Shown here piece after piece: positions 1 to 9,257 of a stretch of 64,000 bases of DNA (the first letter of the stretch is position 1; the number at the start of each line of letters is the position of its first letter). This DNA comes from Blastocatellia bacterium (lineage in GTDB: Bacteria; Acidobacteriota; Blastocatellia; Chloracidobacteriales; Chloracidobacteriaceae): NCBI GenBank assembly GCA_019695185.1, contig JAIBAN010000002.1:62001-126000 (forward strand), read 5' to 3'. The position numbers and the translations under genes are program-made. The notes beneath the pieces were generated by a model. It searched no databases. It was not told where the DNA came from and saw only the letters and a program-made list of their open reading frames with translations.

Positions 1-1
1 C

Positions 2-373
2 AAAGAGCTGTACCTGGCAGCCAATAAAATCGAAGCGTTGCCACAGGTTTTGGGCAACCTGACGGCCCTGCAAACACTGGGCTTGAGCGTCAATCAACTA
101 ACTCAGGTACCGGCAGACCTGGACAAACTGGTTTCCCTCCGGAACTTGCACCTGAACAACAATCAAATCACGGTGCTCCCGGTCAGCATTGCCAAAATGA
201 AGAAACTTGAACAACTCTTCATCAACAACAACCGGCTGACCGATTTGCCGATGGAACTGAAAGGCGTGCCCACGCTGAGGGCGCTGCGGTATGAAGAAAA
301 CCCGTTCCCGCCGGAACGGCAAACCGAAATTGACAAGGTGTTTGGAGCCTTGCAACAAGCCCCCATCCAATAA
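2..373 (+). CDS. Leucine-rich-repeat protein, 3' part only
   Basis: The reading frame is open from the first bases of the window, so the start lies upstream. The visible 123 residues hold about four leucine-rich repeats of roughly 23 residues, each with the LxxLxLxxNxLxxLP pattern (for example LHLNNNQITVLP and LFINNNRLTDLP). They end in a short capping segment with ENPFPPE. This is the bacterial LRR type resembling small Ras-like/LRR proteins and generally mediates protein binding. No enzymatic part is visible. A strong hairpin follows the stop codon. Confidence 0.8.
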   Translation, partial: KELYLAANKIEALPQVLGNLTALQTLGLSVNQLTQVPADLDKLVSLRNLHLNNNQITVLPVSIAKMKKLEQLFINNNRLTDLPMELKGVPTLRALRYEENPFPPERQTEIDKVFGALQQAPIQ

Positions 374-415
374 TGCTTGAGCAGGTGACAACACCTCACC
401 AGAGATGGGACAAAA

Positions 416-473
416 GCCGCCGGTTTCTGAGAAACTTCTCCCTGGCTCTCAAAAACCGGCGGCCTTCTCTTTT
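416..473. terminator. Bidirectional intrinsic terminator
   Basis: An 11-bp GC-rich inverted repeat (GCCGCCGGTTT at 416-426, AAACCGGCGGC at 453-463) is followed on the plus strand by CTTCTCTTTT. On the minus strand the stem is followed by TTTT. It lies between the convergent LRR gene and the YggT-like gene and can serve both. Confidence 0.75.
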
Positions 474-513
474 AAAATGCAAGAATAAAGCCTGCTGTTC
501 CCAATGCCTGAGG

Positions 514-1035
514 TCAGGCAGGGACCCGATGGTTGAAAACCACCAGCTTGACCAGTCGTTTGATGGCCCAGTGCAGCAGCACATACACCAGTAACGCCGC
601 CACATATGAAAGCCGCAATTGGAAGGGTCCAATCCCCGGCTCAAACAACAGCCGCCGAAACGGCCCCAGAATTGGAGTACTGACCAAGTGGATAAACTGG
701 CGGAATCCGTTTCCTTCACGGGCTCCCAATAACTCCAGCAAAAACTCCATCCCAATCAGCCAGTACATCACATAAAAACCAAAATCGACAAATTGCAGCG
801 CCCTGGTGACCAGCTTGACCTGCTTGAGGTTCTTTTCAGTTTGCACCACCTCCAGGATGGCTTCCTTTTTGAGGTGTTCGCCAACCAGGGCAGCCTGAGC
901 TTGTTCTTCCGGGGCCAGTTCGGCAGCCTGTCGTTTGACTTCGGCCTGCACTTCCTGCCGAACCTCATTTTTGACAGCTTCCAGGTGTTCCAGGCGACCG
1001 ACCACATCCAGAGACAGATTATTCAGTTCAGCCAT
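514..1035 (-). CDS. YggT-like membrane protein with N-terminal coiled coil
   Basis: 173 residues. Residues 1-70 are charged and helical, rich in Glu, Gln, Ala and Lys, and look like a coiled coil. Residues about 75-170 hold three hydrophobic segments around a motif FIHLVSTPILGPFRRLL. That motif matches the YggT family pattern of a helix, a T-x-P-[IL]-x-P-[IF]-R-R-[LI] loop and another helix. YggT proteins are inner-membrane proteins linked to osmotic protection or division in some bacteria, with no defined biochemical activity. The start is well supported by AAGGAGG nine bases upstream of the ATG. The gene is longer than usual YggT proteins because of the N-terminal extension. Confidence 0.7.
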   Translation of the reverse strand: MAELNNLSLDVVGRLEHLEAVKNEVRQEVQAEVKRQAAELAPEEQAQAALVGEHLKKEAILEVVQTEKNLKQVKLVTRALQFVDFGFYVMYWLIGMEFLLELLGAREGNGFRQFIHLVSTPILGPFRRLLFEPGIGPFQLRLSYVAALLVYVLLHWAIKRLVKLVVFNHRVPA

Positions 1036-1086
1036 TCAAAAGTTCCTCCTTTTTCAAAATGAAGCGTCTGCGACCAGTCAAAAAGA

Positions 1087-1359
1087 TTAGCGCCGTTTTA
1101 AGATCAAACTGAGAATTCCAACAAAGACTGCCGAGCCAATGATTGACCACAACACCGGAAACACCTGTCCTCCGATATGAAGCGCCAAAAACTCATGCAT
1201 TCCCAGCATCCGCGCCATCCACATGCCAAACATGGCTCCGATGAATCCAAGGACAATTGAGGTTAAACACCCGCCATGGCTGTATCCCACCAGGCTTTGG
1301 CCTAACGAACCGCAGACTCCGGCCACCAATAACAAAATCAAAAAAGAAATGAATGACAT
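1087..1359 (-). CDS. GlsB/YeaQ/YmgE family membrane protein
   Basis: 90 residues with three hydrophobic helices and the Gly-rich pattern of the family (GSLGQSLVGYSHGGCLTSIVLGFIGAMFG). These small membrane proteins are often called transglycosylase-associated or general-stress proteins. Their molecular role is unsettled. AGGAG stands eight bases before the ATG. The gene is 51 bp upstream of the YggT-like gene on the same strand, so the two may be cotranscribed. Confidence 0.85.
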   Translation of the reverse strand: MSFISFLILLLVAGVCGSLGQSLVGYSHGGCLTSIVLGFIGAMFGMWMARMLGMHEFLALHIGGQVFPVLWSIIGSAVFVGILSLILKRR

Positions 1360-1646
1360 GTTGTCTTCTCCTCATCGAGTTGCGAGCAATCTGCCCGTTT
1401 CAACCGGCCAGATGACCGATGACCTGTCGTAGCGATGAAGCCCACGCAAGCACGAGTTGCCCTTGAACTGTAAAAACATACAGTCATTTTTATCCAGTAA
1501 ACCTGAAAAACACTATTTGCAAAGGTGGGTTCCCACTCTCAAAAGAAGCTTCAGGAAAACTGTAAAACACTGAAATAAAAAATCTTGCAAAGAACATTAG
1601 CCGGTTCTGCGAAATACCTGTTTGTTCCTGGCGGACAAGTCAAAGA
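1360..1646. other. Intergenic region upstream of the GlsB-type gene
   Basis: No convincing coding frame. It contains a short dyad (ACTGTA at 1467-1472 and TACAGT at 1479-1484) in an AT-rich stretch that could be an operator or promoter element for the divergent-upstream side of the GlsB-type gene. This is a visual call only. Confidence 0.3.
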
Positions 1647-1684
1647 AAAACGGGAACAGATTTTTCATCATCTGCTCCCGTTTT
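1647..1684. terminator. Intrinsic terminator of the FGE-fold gene
   Basis: A 14-bp inverted repeat (1647-1660 and 1671-1684, one G-T pair) with a 10-base loop. The arms end in AAAA and TTTT, so on the minus strand the stem is followed by T residues just after the stop codon of the gene at 1713-2552. Confidence 0.75.
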
Positions 1685-1712
1685 GATTTGCAGTTTTCCG
1701 CCGCAGGTACAG

Positions 1713-2552
1713 TCAGGGAATCTGTTCCATGACGACCCGGAGCCCATTGAAAGGGCTTGCCACGCGTGGATTGCCCCGGTCCCGAAAGGCCGAGCGACAG
1801 CCATGGGCGACATAATCCCAGGAACCGCCGCGCAACACCCGTAAAGCCTGATTTCCGCCTGTGGTCCAGGAACTGCCATCCGTGGGGGCACCGACATAAC
1901 TGTCATGCCAGACATCCAGGCACCATTCCCATACATTGCCATGCAGGTCGAACAGGCCGAATTCATTGGCAACGCCTAAACTTCCGACCTCCACCGTGCG
2001 AAAGCGGTATTCGCCTTCCGGTTCGGATTTATAAGGAAGGTGTGCATCAAAATTGGCAATTGCCCCGGTCAGGGTTTCACCAAAGGCAAAGGGCGTCGTG
2101 GTTCCCGCCCGGCAGGCATATTCCCATTCCGCTTCGCTGGGTAACCGCCATATCCTGCCGGTCAGGTGGCTCAACCGGGCACAGCCTTCGAGGGCGTCAA
2201 ACCAAGTCACCTTTTCCACTGGCAGGCGGTCACCTTCAAAATGGGACGGTTGGGCGGCAAGCTCGGTTTTAACTTGGGGAAGACTGGCAATGGCCCGCCA
2301 TTCGGCCTGGGTGATTTGGAATCGTCCCATGAAAAAGGAAGGAATCGTGACCCAATGCGGCGGACGCTCGTCGGGCTCGCCTTCGCTGGCAGGTGAGCCC
2401 ATCAGAAAGGTTCCGCTCGGAATTTCAACCAGTTCAAGCATAATTCCGTCGGGTAAAGTCTGGCTCCAACCGGATACAGTGCCGGAAGCCCGCTCGACTT
2501 CCTGGCCTTCTTCGTTGAGAGTGCTTGTTTCAAATGAAAAAGTCGTCAACAT
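1713..2552 (-). CDS. Formylglycine-generating-enzyme-fold (SUMF1) protein
   Basis: 279 residues. The FGE-sulfatase fold starts near residue 40 with LVEIPSGTFLMGS, continues with QITQAEWRAI, the VEKVTWFDALEGC segment, RLPSEAEWEYACRAG, GNVWEWCLD and LRGGSWDY, and ends with FNGLRVVM. Family members either oxidise a sulfatase cysteine or are C-type-lectin-like binding modules. No sulfatase is nearby and there is no signal peptide, so a cytosolic role of unknown target is likely. The C-terminal cysteines that serve copper binding in true FGEs are not obvious here. The frame is preceded by about 35 residues of unrelated sequence. It is a monocistronic gene ending in a terminator. Confidence 0.85.
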   Translation of the reverse strand: MLTTFSFETSTLNEEGQEVERASGTVSGWSQTLPDGIMLELVEIPSGTFLMGSPASEGEPDERPPHWVTIPSFFMGRFQITQAEWRAIASLPQVKTELAAQPSHFEGDRLPVEKVTWFDALEGCARLSHLTGRIWRLPSEAEWEYACRAGTTTPFAFGETLTGAIANFDAHLPYKSEPEGEYRFRTVEVGSLGVANEFGLFDLHGNVWEWCLDVWHDSYVGAPTDGSSWTTGGNQALRVLRGGSWDYVAHGCRSAFRDRGNPRVASPFNGLRVVMEQIP

Positions 2553-2651
2553 AAAGGTACCTGATACAATTTAATGCTACCTTTGGCGGCTGGGAAAACG
2601 TACCGGAATCCAGCAGTTTTCAACTCAACCTGATACAGAAAGGCATGTCCC

Positions 2652-3332
2652 ATGGCAATTTTTGAAGTAATTGAAAACGAAGGTGTGCGATTGGTCAAAA
2701 TCACCCTCAACCAGGAAACCGTGCGCGCCGAATCCGGCGCGCTGTACTATATGCGGGGGCCCATCACGATGGAATCGAAAGCGCCCAGTGTCGGAGGGTT
2801 TCTCAAAGCGATGGCAACCGGCGAGACCATCTTTCGTCCCACCTACACCGGCAGCGGCGAGCTTTATCTGGAACCGAATTTCACCAACTTTCATGTCTTT
2901 GAACTGGGCGGCCAGGAGTGGATTCTGGAAAGGGGGGCATATTGGGCCTCCGACGGCAGCATCGAAGTTGATGTCCACCGTGACAGCACCATGACAAGCC
3001 TGCTCAGTGGTCAAGGTTTCCTCAATTTCCAGACCAAAGTCAAAGGATTCGGAAAAGTCGTCGTTGTCGCCCAAGGGGATGTTCAGGAAATGGTTCTCAC
3101 CAATGACCGACTGGTCGTGGATGGAACCTTTGTGGTTGCCCGCACCGGAGGTCTCAAGTACCGGATTGAACGGGCCACCAAATCCCTTTTGGGCTCAATG
3201 TCATCCGGGGAAGGGTTGACCAGTACGTTTGAAGGTACCGGCAAGGTGTTGATTGCCCCAATCCCCTACTGGAGACTGCGGATGATTTCAACCTGGTCTG
3301 CATTCATGAGTTCGACCCAACAACATAAGTAG
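2652..3332 (+). CDS. AIM24 family protein
   Basis: 226 residues, all beta-rich, matching the AIM24/DUF124 family. Visible features are the N-terminal FEVIENEGVRLVKITL, ESGALYYMRGPITME, the central TGSGELYLEP and the C-terminal FEGTGKVLIAP. The family folds as a trimeric double-stranded beta barrel. Its bacterial role is not established. The mitochondrial namesake affects inner-membrane organisation. AAAGG lies about nine bases before the ATG. It is divergent from the FGE-fold gene across about 100 bp, so both promoters must lie in that gap. Confidence 0.85.
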   Translation: MAIFEVIENEGVRLVKITLNQETVRAESGALYYMRGPITMESKAPSVGGFLKAMATGETIFRPTYTGSGELYLEPNFTNFHVFELGGQEWILERGAYWASDGSIEVDVHRDSTMTSLLSGQGFLNFQTKVKGFGKVVVVAQGDVQEMVLTNDRLVVDGTFVVARTGGLKYRIERATKSLLGSMSSGEGLTSTFEGTGKVLIAPIPYWRLRMISTWSAFMSSTQQHK

Positions 3333-3340
3333 CTGTTCAA

Positions 3341-3391
3341 GTTCACGTTTCATCCGTTCAAGAATTCTGCCAAGCCGGATGAAACGTGAAC
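3341..3391. terminator. Perfect 16-bp inverted repeat between convergent genes
   Basis: GTTCACGTTTCATCCG at 3341-3356 is repeated in inverse at 3376-3391 with a 19-base loop. It sits between the stop codons of two convergent genes (3332 plus, 3396 minus). There is no clear T tract, so it may be a weak terminator or a repeat element. Confidence 0.55.
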
Positions 3392-3395
3392 GCTT

Positions 3396-4940
3396 TCAGG
3401 CCTGTTGGTTTTGTGCCTCCGTCTGTTCCTGCGCCAGCACGGCGTCACGGTTTTTCTTCCATTGCCAGTAGGAAAGAGCAATGGAAACGATGGCCAACAG
3501 GAGTTCGACGAGAAGGGCTTTGAGACTCAACCCTACAGCATGTTCTGGTTTCAACAAGACACCTACTATCATTGAAATCGGAGTATTGAGCCAGATCATG
3601 CTGTCAAAACCTGCCTTGACACCAATCACAACCATCAAAAATAAAAAACCGATCCAGATTCCAATTCCGGAAAAGGGGTTCGCTTTCGGGCGTGTCAGGG
3701 ACCAGTATTGGGTAAAGCCAACCATGGCCGCCACTGAAAGAAGCCAGGCAGCAGTGAGGGTCAGCCAACCCAAAAATGAAAATCCAGAATACCAGTCTGT
3801 AAAATCACTGTGCGGCTTAAAAATGGTTATCCCCAGGAATTGATTTTTGAGGTTGATCCAAACCAAACCCAAACTCACAACAGCAGTGCCAATCGCCACC
3901 AGCAAAGATTTGAAGGCATTGATTATACTTTGTCGGCGAAAAGCCGAGTAATGGTCGTTCACAGGGCTGAACCACTCTCGCAGTCGCTCGCGGGTCATCA
4001 GGGTTTCAGCCAAAGGCCCCAATACCAAAAAGAAATTGACCGCGATGATGGCTGTCAGACGAGCAGCGGCAGCTTGATAAAAATACCCAAGATGACCTGT
4101 CTGGCCAGTATCTGGATTCCATAAGAAACCAATCGCCATAAAATTGACCGAGCCCAGGAAGAACCAGGTTGGAACCGGGGACAGATACTTATTTTGGAGC
4201 TTTTGATAACTCCGAACGGCTCCTCCATACGACCACCCGCCAATAAAAAGACCCAACATGACAATGACGACAATTCCCGGTAAGGACATCCCCCAAAATG
4301 AAATCGGAAGGTTGTGAAACAGAGCCTCTCCAAATATTCCGAACGCAGGAAACAGCAGCACCCCGGATGCAACTCCCAGAGCGGGACCAACGCCCTCCAG
4401 CCGACGGATTTTGGCCGGGTTGGCATATGCAGCATCTGCCGCTGCGCCGATTGAAGCCCGCATGGCCAGCATCTGAAAAGCCACCCCTCCAACCAGTAGA
4501 ATTAAATAGGACTGTCCCACAAACCACCAGTCAAGATTGGCCAAACCTGCTGCCAGTAGCGAAAACGGGAGTAACATGGCCGTCCACAGATAACAAGGGG
4601 CGGCAGCCCCCAACAGTTTGCCGAGAATCATTTCATGTGGCGATAAAAGAGTCATTTGTTGAAACAACAAGGTCCCAGCCACCCGCTCCTTTGCAAAGGA
4701 AGAACCAATCGCCCCGGCAGCAGCACAAAAAAACAAAATAAACTCGCCAAACAACAACACATAAAAACTGGTTTGACCAAATTTTGACCAGATTTCCCAA
4801 GGCGGGACAATATTTGAATACACCGACATCCACAGCAGCATTTCAACCAACGCCAGCACGACAACGAGGATAACCGTTCCGCCCAGCATCAGATTGTGCT
4901 GCAAGCGAACGTTGCGTACAAACTCAGGATTGGAAAACAT
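3396..4940 (-). CDS. Multi-spanning membrane protein resembling ABC-2 permeases
   Basis: 514 residues with about 12 hydrophobic segments. Residues about 75-140 carry the signature seen in ABC-2 type permeases: FAKERVAGTLLFQQMTLLSP followed by a glycine/leucine helix and a further helix. This resembles the KERE.GTLE.L..TPLS segment in which an export permease contacts its ATPase. The rest is less conserved, and the C-terminus is short, charged and Gln-rich. No ATPase gene is next to it. The closest candidate in the window (41064-41792) is far away. AGAAGG precedes the ATG by eight bases. Export function is inferred. Confidence 0.6.
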   Translation of the reverse strand: MFSNPEFVRNVRLQHNLMLGGTVILVVVLALVEMLLWMSVYSNIVPPWEIWSKFGQTSFYVLLFGEFILFFCAAAGAIGSSFAKERVAGTLLFQQMTLLSPHEMILGKLLGAAAPCYLWTAMLLPFSLLAAGLANLDWWFVGQSYLILLVGGVAFQMLAMRASIGAAADAAYANPAKIRRLEGVGPALGVASGVLLFPAFGIFGEALFHNLPISFWGMSLPGIVVIVMLGLFIGGWSYGGAVRSYQKLQNKYLSPVPTWFFLGSVNFMAIGFLWNPDTGQTGHLGYFYQAAAARLTAIIAVNFFLVLGPLAETLMTRERLREWFSPVNDHYSAFRRQSIINAFKSLLVAIGTAVVSLGLVWINLKNQFLGITIFKPHSDFTDWYSGFSFLGWLTLTAAWLLSVAAMVGFTQYWSLTRPKANPFSGIGIWIGFLFLMVVIGVKAGFDSMIWLNTPISMIVGVLLKPEHAVGLSLKALLVELLLAIVSIALSYWQWKKNRDAVLAQEQTEAQNQQA

Positions 4941-5144
4941 AAAACAGACCTTCTTTCACTGATACAGAGGTTCCACCAGGGAAGTAACGACCATCGGCAG
5001 GCATCCGGCTGTCGCGTGCCGCCGAAAAAAGAGGGACAACGTCGGGGATTGTTTTGTTTGCCGGGATTGATTATGGCGGTTTGACTCGTTACGCGCGAGC
5101 CGTTTCAGGAAGAGACACTTTTTCTCAACGAAAGTTCCATTTTT
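4941..5144. other. Intergenic region
   Basis: About 200 bp with no convincing frame. It should hold the promoter of the ABC-2-like gene and the 3' end of the histidine kinase transcript. Confidence 0.4.
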
Positions 5145-5411
5145 TCAATGGATTGACCCGGAGCCCACAATCCAGGCGGAGAGAATGGTGCGCAGTTCTT
5201 CCATTTTGAAAGGTTTGGTGAGGTAATCGTCCATTCCGACTGCCAGACACCGTTCGCGGTCCCCTTCCATGGCATTGGCGGTCATGGCAACTACATAGGC
5301 ACGAGTTGTGTTTCCGGCCTCATCTTCCCGGCGGCGAATCATGGCGGTTGTTTCATAACCGTCCAGTTCCGGCATTTGACAATCCATAAACACAACCCTG
5401 TAGGTTTTATG
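5145..5411 (-). pseudogene. Detached C-terminal half of the kinase's second receiver domain
   Basis: Directly after the TAG at 5412-5414 the same frame continues for 88 codons and completes a response-regulator receiver domain. It contains [17 protein letters not shown] with the phospho-accepting Asp, the VAMTAN segment with the conserved Thr, and YLTKPF with the conserved Lys. No start codon with a ribosome site precedes it; the first possible start is a GTG at 5393 inside the domain core. A half receiver domain cannot fold alone, so this is best read as the tail of the gene at 5412-7859, cut off by a nonsense codon or reached by readthrough. Confidence 0.85.
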
Positions 5412-7859
5412 CTAGAGCAAGTTGAGTGCTGCCAGGCCATCCGGAGCAATTTCAACCTGACAGCCGAGGTTTTCCAGCATCCGCCGGGCTACAACCTGAT
5501 TCACCTGATTGTCTTCGACCACCAGCACTCGCAAGCCTGACTGACTGGCTGGCCCTGATTGAGTGGCAGAAATGAAAGGACTGACAGCAGATTCTTTACC
5601 AGTTCCCATAGCCTGGACCAGCGCGCTGTACAGTTGAGCGCGCCGCAGGGGTTTCTGATACGTACCAGCCAAGTCCAAATCGGCAGTTTCAATGAGGTCT
5701 GGAACCGGATATGAGGTCAGGAGCAGAATTTTGAGATTTTTCGCCTCTGGAAAACCTCGCAATCGGCGAATCAATTCCAAGCCATCCATTTCCGGCATCC
5801 CCAAATCAATCAAAGCCACATCAAAGGGCGTTCCAGCGGTCACACTCTCCTGCCAAAGTTCCAGTGCCCGCCGTCCGCTCTCGGCACAGGTTGCCCGGAC
5901 GTGCCACAATCCAACCTGCTCCTGCAAAACAAAGCGATTGATTTGATTGTCGTCCACAATCAGCATCCGGGACTGCGCCAGTAACCGGTCTGCCACCGGA
6001 GCCTCAGCAACCGCCAGTTTTGATTTTTCCAGACAAACCACAAACCAAAAGGTACTGCCTTGCCCTGGCATACTCTCCACGCCAATCTTACCGCCCATCA
6101 TTTCGACCAATTGTTTACAAATTGCCAGCCCCAAACCGGTGCCACCGTATTTGCGTGTGGTTGAGCCATCAACCTGGGTGAAGGATTGAAACAAACGTGG
6201 CAGGGCTTGGGGTTCAATCCCAATGCCCGTATCGGAAACTTCAAAGCGGAGAGCAATGTGTTGTGGTTTCGGGGTTGACTGGAGCTGAACCCGCAGACAA
6301 ATCTCCCCTCTTTGGGTGAACTTGAGGGCATTGCCAATCAAATTATTCAGAACCTGGCGCAACCTCACTGGGTCTCCAACCAGATAGGAAGGAACGTCAC
6401 GATTGATTGCCGGAATCAATTCGACCTTTTTCTGAGCGGCTTTTTCCCCAAACAAGGCAAAAAGTTCTTCGATTTCATGACGGAGGTCAAACTCGATTCT
6501 CTCAAAAGTAAGTTTCCCAGCCTCAATTTTGGAAAAATCGAGAATGTCATTAATGATGGTCAGCAAGGTGTCGCTCGAATGCTTGATGGTTTTGACATAA
6601 TCCCGTTGAGGGGAATTCATTTCCATATCCAGCAACAGGTCGGTCATGCCCACCACGCCGTTCAACGGTGTCCGGATTTCATGGCTCATGTTGGCCAGAA
6701 ACTGCGATTTCAACTGAGCTGATTCAAGCGCAGCCTCTTTGGCAGCTTTTAATTCATTTTCCGCCTGTTTGCGTTCAGTAATGTCACGCACGATTCCGGT
6801 ATATTTGGTTCCGCCGGAAAGCGTCATCAGGTTCAAACCAATTTCAACCGGAAAAGCGGCTCCATTCAATCGCTTCCCAATACTTTCCCCGCTGAGTCCA
6901 ATTTTTCTGCGCCCGGTTTTGAGCAGATAGTCGGAAAGCTCGCCCAAGGCGAAATCCTGGTAAAAAGAAGGCAGCAACTGTTTAATGCTTTGACCTTTCA
7001 GCTCTGCTTCAGTTTGGAAGAACATGTCCTCCAAAGCCGGATTGACCGATTCAATAACCCCGGCGGCATCCATAATGAACAAACCATCCACGGCTGAACG
7101 AAAAACACTGGCGGTGCGGGTTTCGGCCTCCTGCAAGGTTTGGATAAATCGTTCCCGTTCGTTTTCAGTGGCAGCCAGCCGTTTGGCGATAGAATTTCCA
7201 TATACCAGCGCTGCCCCTACCATGACACAGACAAAAGCAGCAATCAGATATTCAAAACGTTTGAGAAACCGGACCTGCTCTGTTTCAGTGGTAAAGATGC
7301 GGCCTTGAATCCCGCCAATATCCTCCCGGACACGGGCCAGCAAGGTATTGATGACCATCAGATTCCGGTCCATCACGGCCATTTGCCGACCCGCATCGTC
7401 CATTCGCTTCTGGCGTACCATGAAAAAAATGGCCTGGGAGTCAGCCGCCATTTTTTTCATCGCAAGGTCGAGTAAGGTTAAGCGGTCCAGAACTATCTGA
7501 ACCGGCTCAGAAAACTCCGCCTGGATTCCATTTTGGCGCAATTCAGCCCGGATTTCCGTGATTCGGGTTTCAAACTGAAGCCGGGCCACCTCTAACCGTT
7601 GTTCTTCCCGGTCAGGGTCCTGACTGTCAAAAACATCATTGCCCGGCGCATTGACGGCAGCCGCAATTTCGCTCAGTTGGGAATAACGGTTCAGCCGCTC
7701 GGCCCATTCCCGATTGACGCGGATGGAATTTTCATAGGTCGAGATAATTCGTTGACTGAGATACAAACTTCCCAGCACTGTGAACAAATCAAACAACGCC
7801 AGACAGTAGTAGATATAATGCCACTGCGGACGTTTGTTTTTAGGAACATCGGTTTTCAT
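5412..7859 (-). CDS. Hybrid sensor histidine kinase, truncated by an in-frame TAG
   Basis: From the ATG at 7859 ([11 protein letters not shown]) the protein has 815 residues. Order: TM helix near residues 17-37, a helical extracytoplasmic sensor of about 150 residues, a second TM near 205-225, a PAS domain (about 255-380, ending [10 protein letters not shown]), the HisKA box with H393 in [11 protein letters not shown], and a HATPase with [16 protein letters not shown] and GGTGLGL. Next come a first receiver with [14 protein letters not shown], and the first half of a second receiver ([11 protein letters not shown]). TAG at 5412-5414 stops it before the second receiver's Asp. An upstream ATG at 7982 adds 41 unconvincing residues. 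It is divergent from the glycosyltransferase gene. The downstream remnant in the same frame shows that the ancestral protein was about 900 residues. Confidence 0.85.
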   Translation of the reverse strand: MKTDVPKNKRPQWHYIYYCLALFDLFTVLGSLYLSQRIISTYENSIRVNREWAERLNRYSQLSEIAAAVNAPGNDVFDSQDPDREEQRLEVARLQFETRITEIRAELRQNGIQAEFSEPVQIVLDRLTLLDLAMKKMAADSQAIFFMVRQKRMDDAGRQMAVMDRNLMVINTLLARVREDIGGIQGRIFTTETEQVRFLKRFEYLIAAFVCVMVGAALVYGNSIAKRLAATENERERFIQTLQEAETRTASVFRSAVDGLFIMDAAGVIESVNPALEDMFFQTEAELKGQSIKQLLPSFYQDFALGELSDYLLKTGRRKIGLSGESIGKRLNGAAFPVEIGLNLMTLSGGTKYTGIVRDITERKQAENELKAAKEAALESAQLKSQFLANMSHEIRTPLNGVVGMTDLLLDMEMNSPQRDYVKTIKHSSDTLLTIINDILDFSKIEAGKLTFERIEFDLRHEIEELFALFGEKAAQKKVELIPAINRDVPSYLVGDPVRLRQVLNNLIGNALKFTQRGEICLRVQLQSTPKPQHIALRFEVSDTGIGIEPQALPRLFQSFTQVDGSTTRKYGGTGLGLAICKQLVEMMGGKIGVESMPGQGSTFWFVVCLEKSKLAVAEAPVADRLLAQSRMLIVDDNQINRFVLQEQVGLWHVRATCAESGRRALELWQESVTAGTPFDVALIDLGMPEMDGLELIRRLRGFPEAKNLKILLLTSYPVPDLIETADLDLAGTYQKPLRRAQLYSALVQAMGTGKESAVSPFISATQSGPASQSGLRVLVVEDNQVNQVVARRMLENLGCQVEIAPDGLAALNLL

Positions 7860-8068
7860 GAAGATGAAAAAAACCAAACCAATTTGAAAGGCAGGCGAGC
7901 TGTGCGGCCAGTATGCCTGAGAAACCCTAATCAAAACAACCGTCGGATTAGTCCTGTCTCCGGCCCGGTCGGCTGGAACCATTCCATTTTCAGGCGGTGC
8001 TGTTTCAGTTTTGTTTGAAAAACCGTGTTTGGAGATTCCCCTTCGTATTTTTTAAGACTTTGCGGGGA

Positions 8069-8081
8069 TATAATGTTGCGA
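8069..8081 (+). promoter_or_regulatory. TATAAT box seven bases before an ATG
   Basis: A perfect TATAAT lies at 8069-8074, with the ATG of the glycosyltransferase at 8081. If this is a real -10 box, transcription would start at or next to the ATG and give a leaderless mRNA. There is no Shine-Dalgarno sequence here. The -35 region (TATTTT near 8046) is poor. Confidence 0.4.
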
Positions 8082-9229
8082 TGAATTTACTCCACCTCAG
8101 TTCCGGGAAAACCTTTGGCGGTGGCGAACGGCACGTCCTGGAACTGGTGACGGCTCTGGCTGCGCGAGGACACTCCTTGCACGTGGCTGTCCGTCCGCAA
8201 AGCGCGCTCCGGGAACAACTTGCCGCCTTTCCGGAAATCCGGCTCCATGTGCTGGGAATGCGCAATGCCCTGGATGTGGTTTCCATGACCAAACTGGCCC
8301 GACTCATCCAAAGCGAACGGATTGCGGTGGTGCATGCCCATTATGGCCGCGATTACACCCTGGCGGCTGGCGCAGTGCGGCTGGCGCGGAATCTTTTCAA
8401 AATGGAATGCCGACTGGTTTTGACCCGGCACCATTACCTGCCGCTTTCTTCACATCCACTCAATCGAACATGGCTCTCGGGCACGGATGCGGCCATTGCG
8501 GTTTCAGGCAGTGTCCGTGCGACCTTGTGCGCTTCACTGGGCTGGCCACCTGACCGGGTGCGGGTGATTCCCAACTGGGTCAACCCCGAGCCATTTCGCC
8601 ACCCGTTGGAAAAGCCAAACGCCCGCCAGTTTTTCAATTTGCCGCAGGAAGGCAAGCTGGTTGGGGTCATCAATCAACTGGCTCCGGCCAAAGGGCAACT
8701 TGAAGCGTTACAGGCAGTCAGCCACCTGGCGACCAGCTTCCCCAATCTCCATCTGGTGCTGGCCGGAACCGAACATGGCGGCACAACCTTTACGGAAGAA
8801 TTGAAAGCTGCCGCCCGCCGGATGAACCTTACGGAACGGATTCACTGGTTAGGGTTTGTCACCGAAGTGCCAAAACTGCTGGCAGCACTCGACATCGTGC
8901 TGATTCCATCCTGGAACGAAGCCTTTTCCCTGGGAGCGCTCGAAGCCCTGGCCGCTGGCGTACCCGTGATTGCGTCACAGGTTGGCGGACTGGCTGAAAT
9001 CCTGACCCATGAACAGACCGCCCTGCTTGTTCCACCCCAAAATGGAAAAGAGCTGGCCACGGCCCTGCACCGACTTTTGATTGATGAACAGTACTGTAAA
9101 CATCTTATCCAGTCTGGATTTTCACGAGTGGAAACTGAGTACACGCTGGAACGGGCAGTGGAAAGAGTGGAAAAACTGTATCAGGAAATCGAGGGTTCCG
9201 GGTTCAACAAATTGAGAATTGAGAATTGA
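8081..9229 (+). CDS. Glycosyltransferase, GT4 type
   Basis: 382 residues from ATG 8081 (MNLLHLSSGKTFGGGERH). The N-terminal Rossmann domain has the donor-loop signature GGGERHVLEL. The C-terminal domain has the GT4 nucleotide-sugar site: VIPSWNEAFSLGALEALAAGVPVIAS, with the EX7E motif, then GGLAEIL. GT4 enzymes transfer sugars with retention, commonly in lipopolysaccharide or exopolysaccharide assembly. No polysaccharide cluster surrounds it. The last residues KLRIEN and the TGA stop are encoded by three copies of the AATTGAG repeat, so the original C-terminus was probably slightly different. Confidence 0.9.
   Translation: MNLLHLSSGKTFGGGERHVLELVTALAARGHSLHVAVRPQSALREQLAAFPEIRLHVLGMRNALDVVSMTKLARLIQSERIAVVHAHYGRDYTLAAGAVRLARNLFKMECRLVLTRHHYLPLSSHPLNRTWLSGTDAAIAVSGSVRATLCASLGWPPDRVRVIPNWVNPEPFRHPLEKPNARQFFNLPQEGKLVGVINQLAPAKGQLEALQAVSHLATSFPNLHLVLAGTEHGGTTFTEELKAAARRMNLTERIHWLGFVTEVPKLLAALDIVLIPSWNEAFSLGALEALAAGVPVIASQVGGLAEILTHEQTALLVPPQNGKELATALHRLLIDEQYCKHLIQSGFSRVETEYTLERAVERVEKLYQEIEGSGFNKLRIEN
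9210..9229 (+). repeat. AATTGAG heptamer array forming a gene end
   Basis: Two full AATTGAG units plus AATTGA (9210-9229). The TGA at 9227-9229 is the stop codon of the glycosyltransferase. No inverted partner is seen before the next gene. Confidence 0.85.
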
Positions 9230-9243
9230 AAAGACCGAAACCC

Positions 9244-9250
9244 AAAGGAG
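9244..9250 (+). promoter_or_regulatory. Ribosome binding site deciding a TTG start
   Basis: AAAGGAG stands seven bases before the TTG at 9258 and fixes the start of the acetyltransferase there rather than at in-frame codons inside the repeat at 9219. Confidence 0.65.
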
Positions 9251-9257
9251 TATCCCC

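Noticed and set aside
396-755. Frame opposite the LRR terminator and YggT-like gene
   Set aside because: It overlaps a better-supported gene on the same strand in another frame, as well as the terminator.
5145-5393. A stand-alone 82-residue response regulator
   Set aside because: It starts in the middle of a receiver domain, lacks a ribosome site and continues the frame of the histidine kinase after a TAG.
9219-9257. Upstream start of the acetyltransferase inside the AATTGAG array
   Set aside because: The codons are repeat sequence, and a good ribosome site points to TTG 9258.
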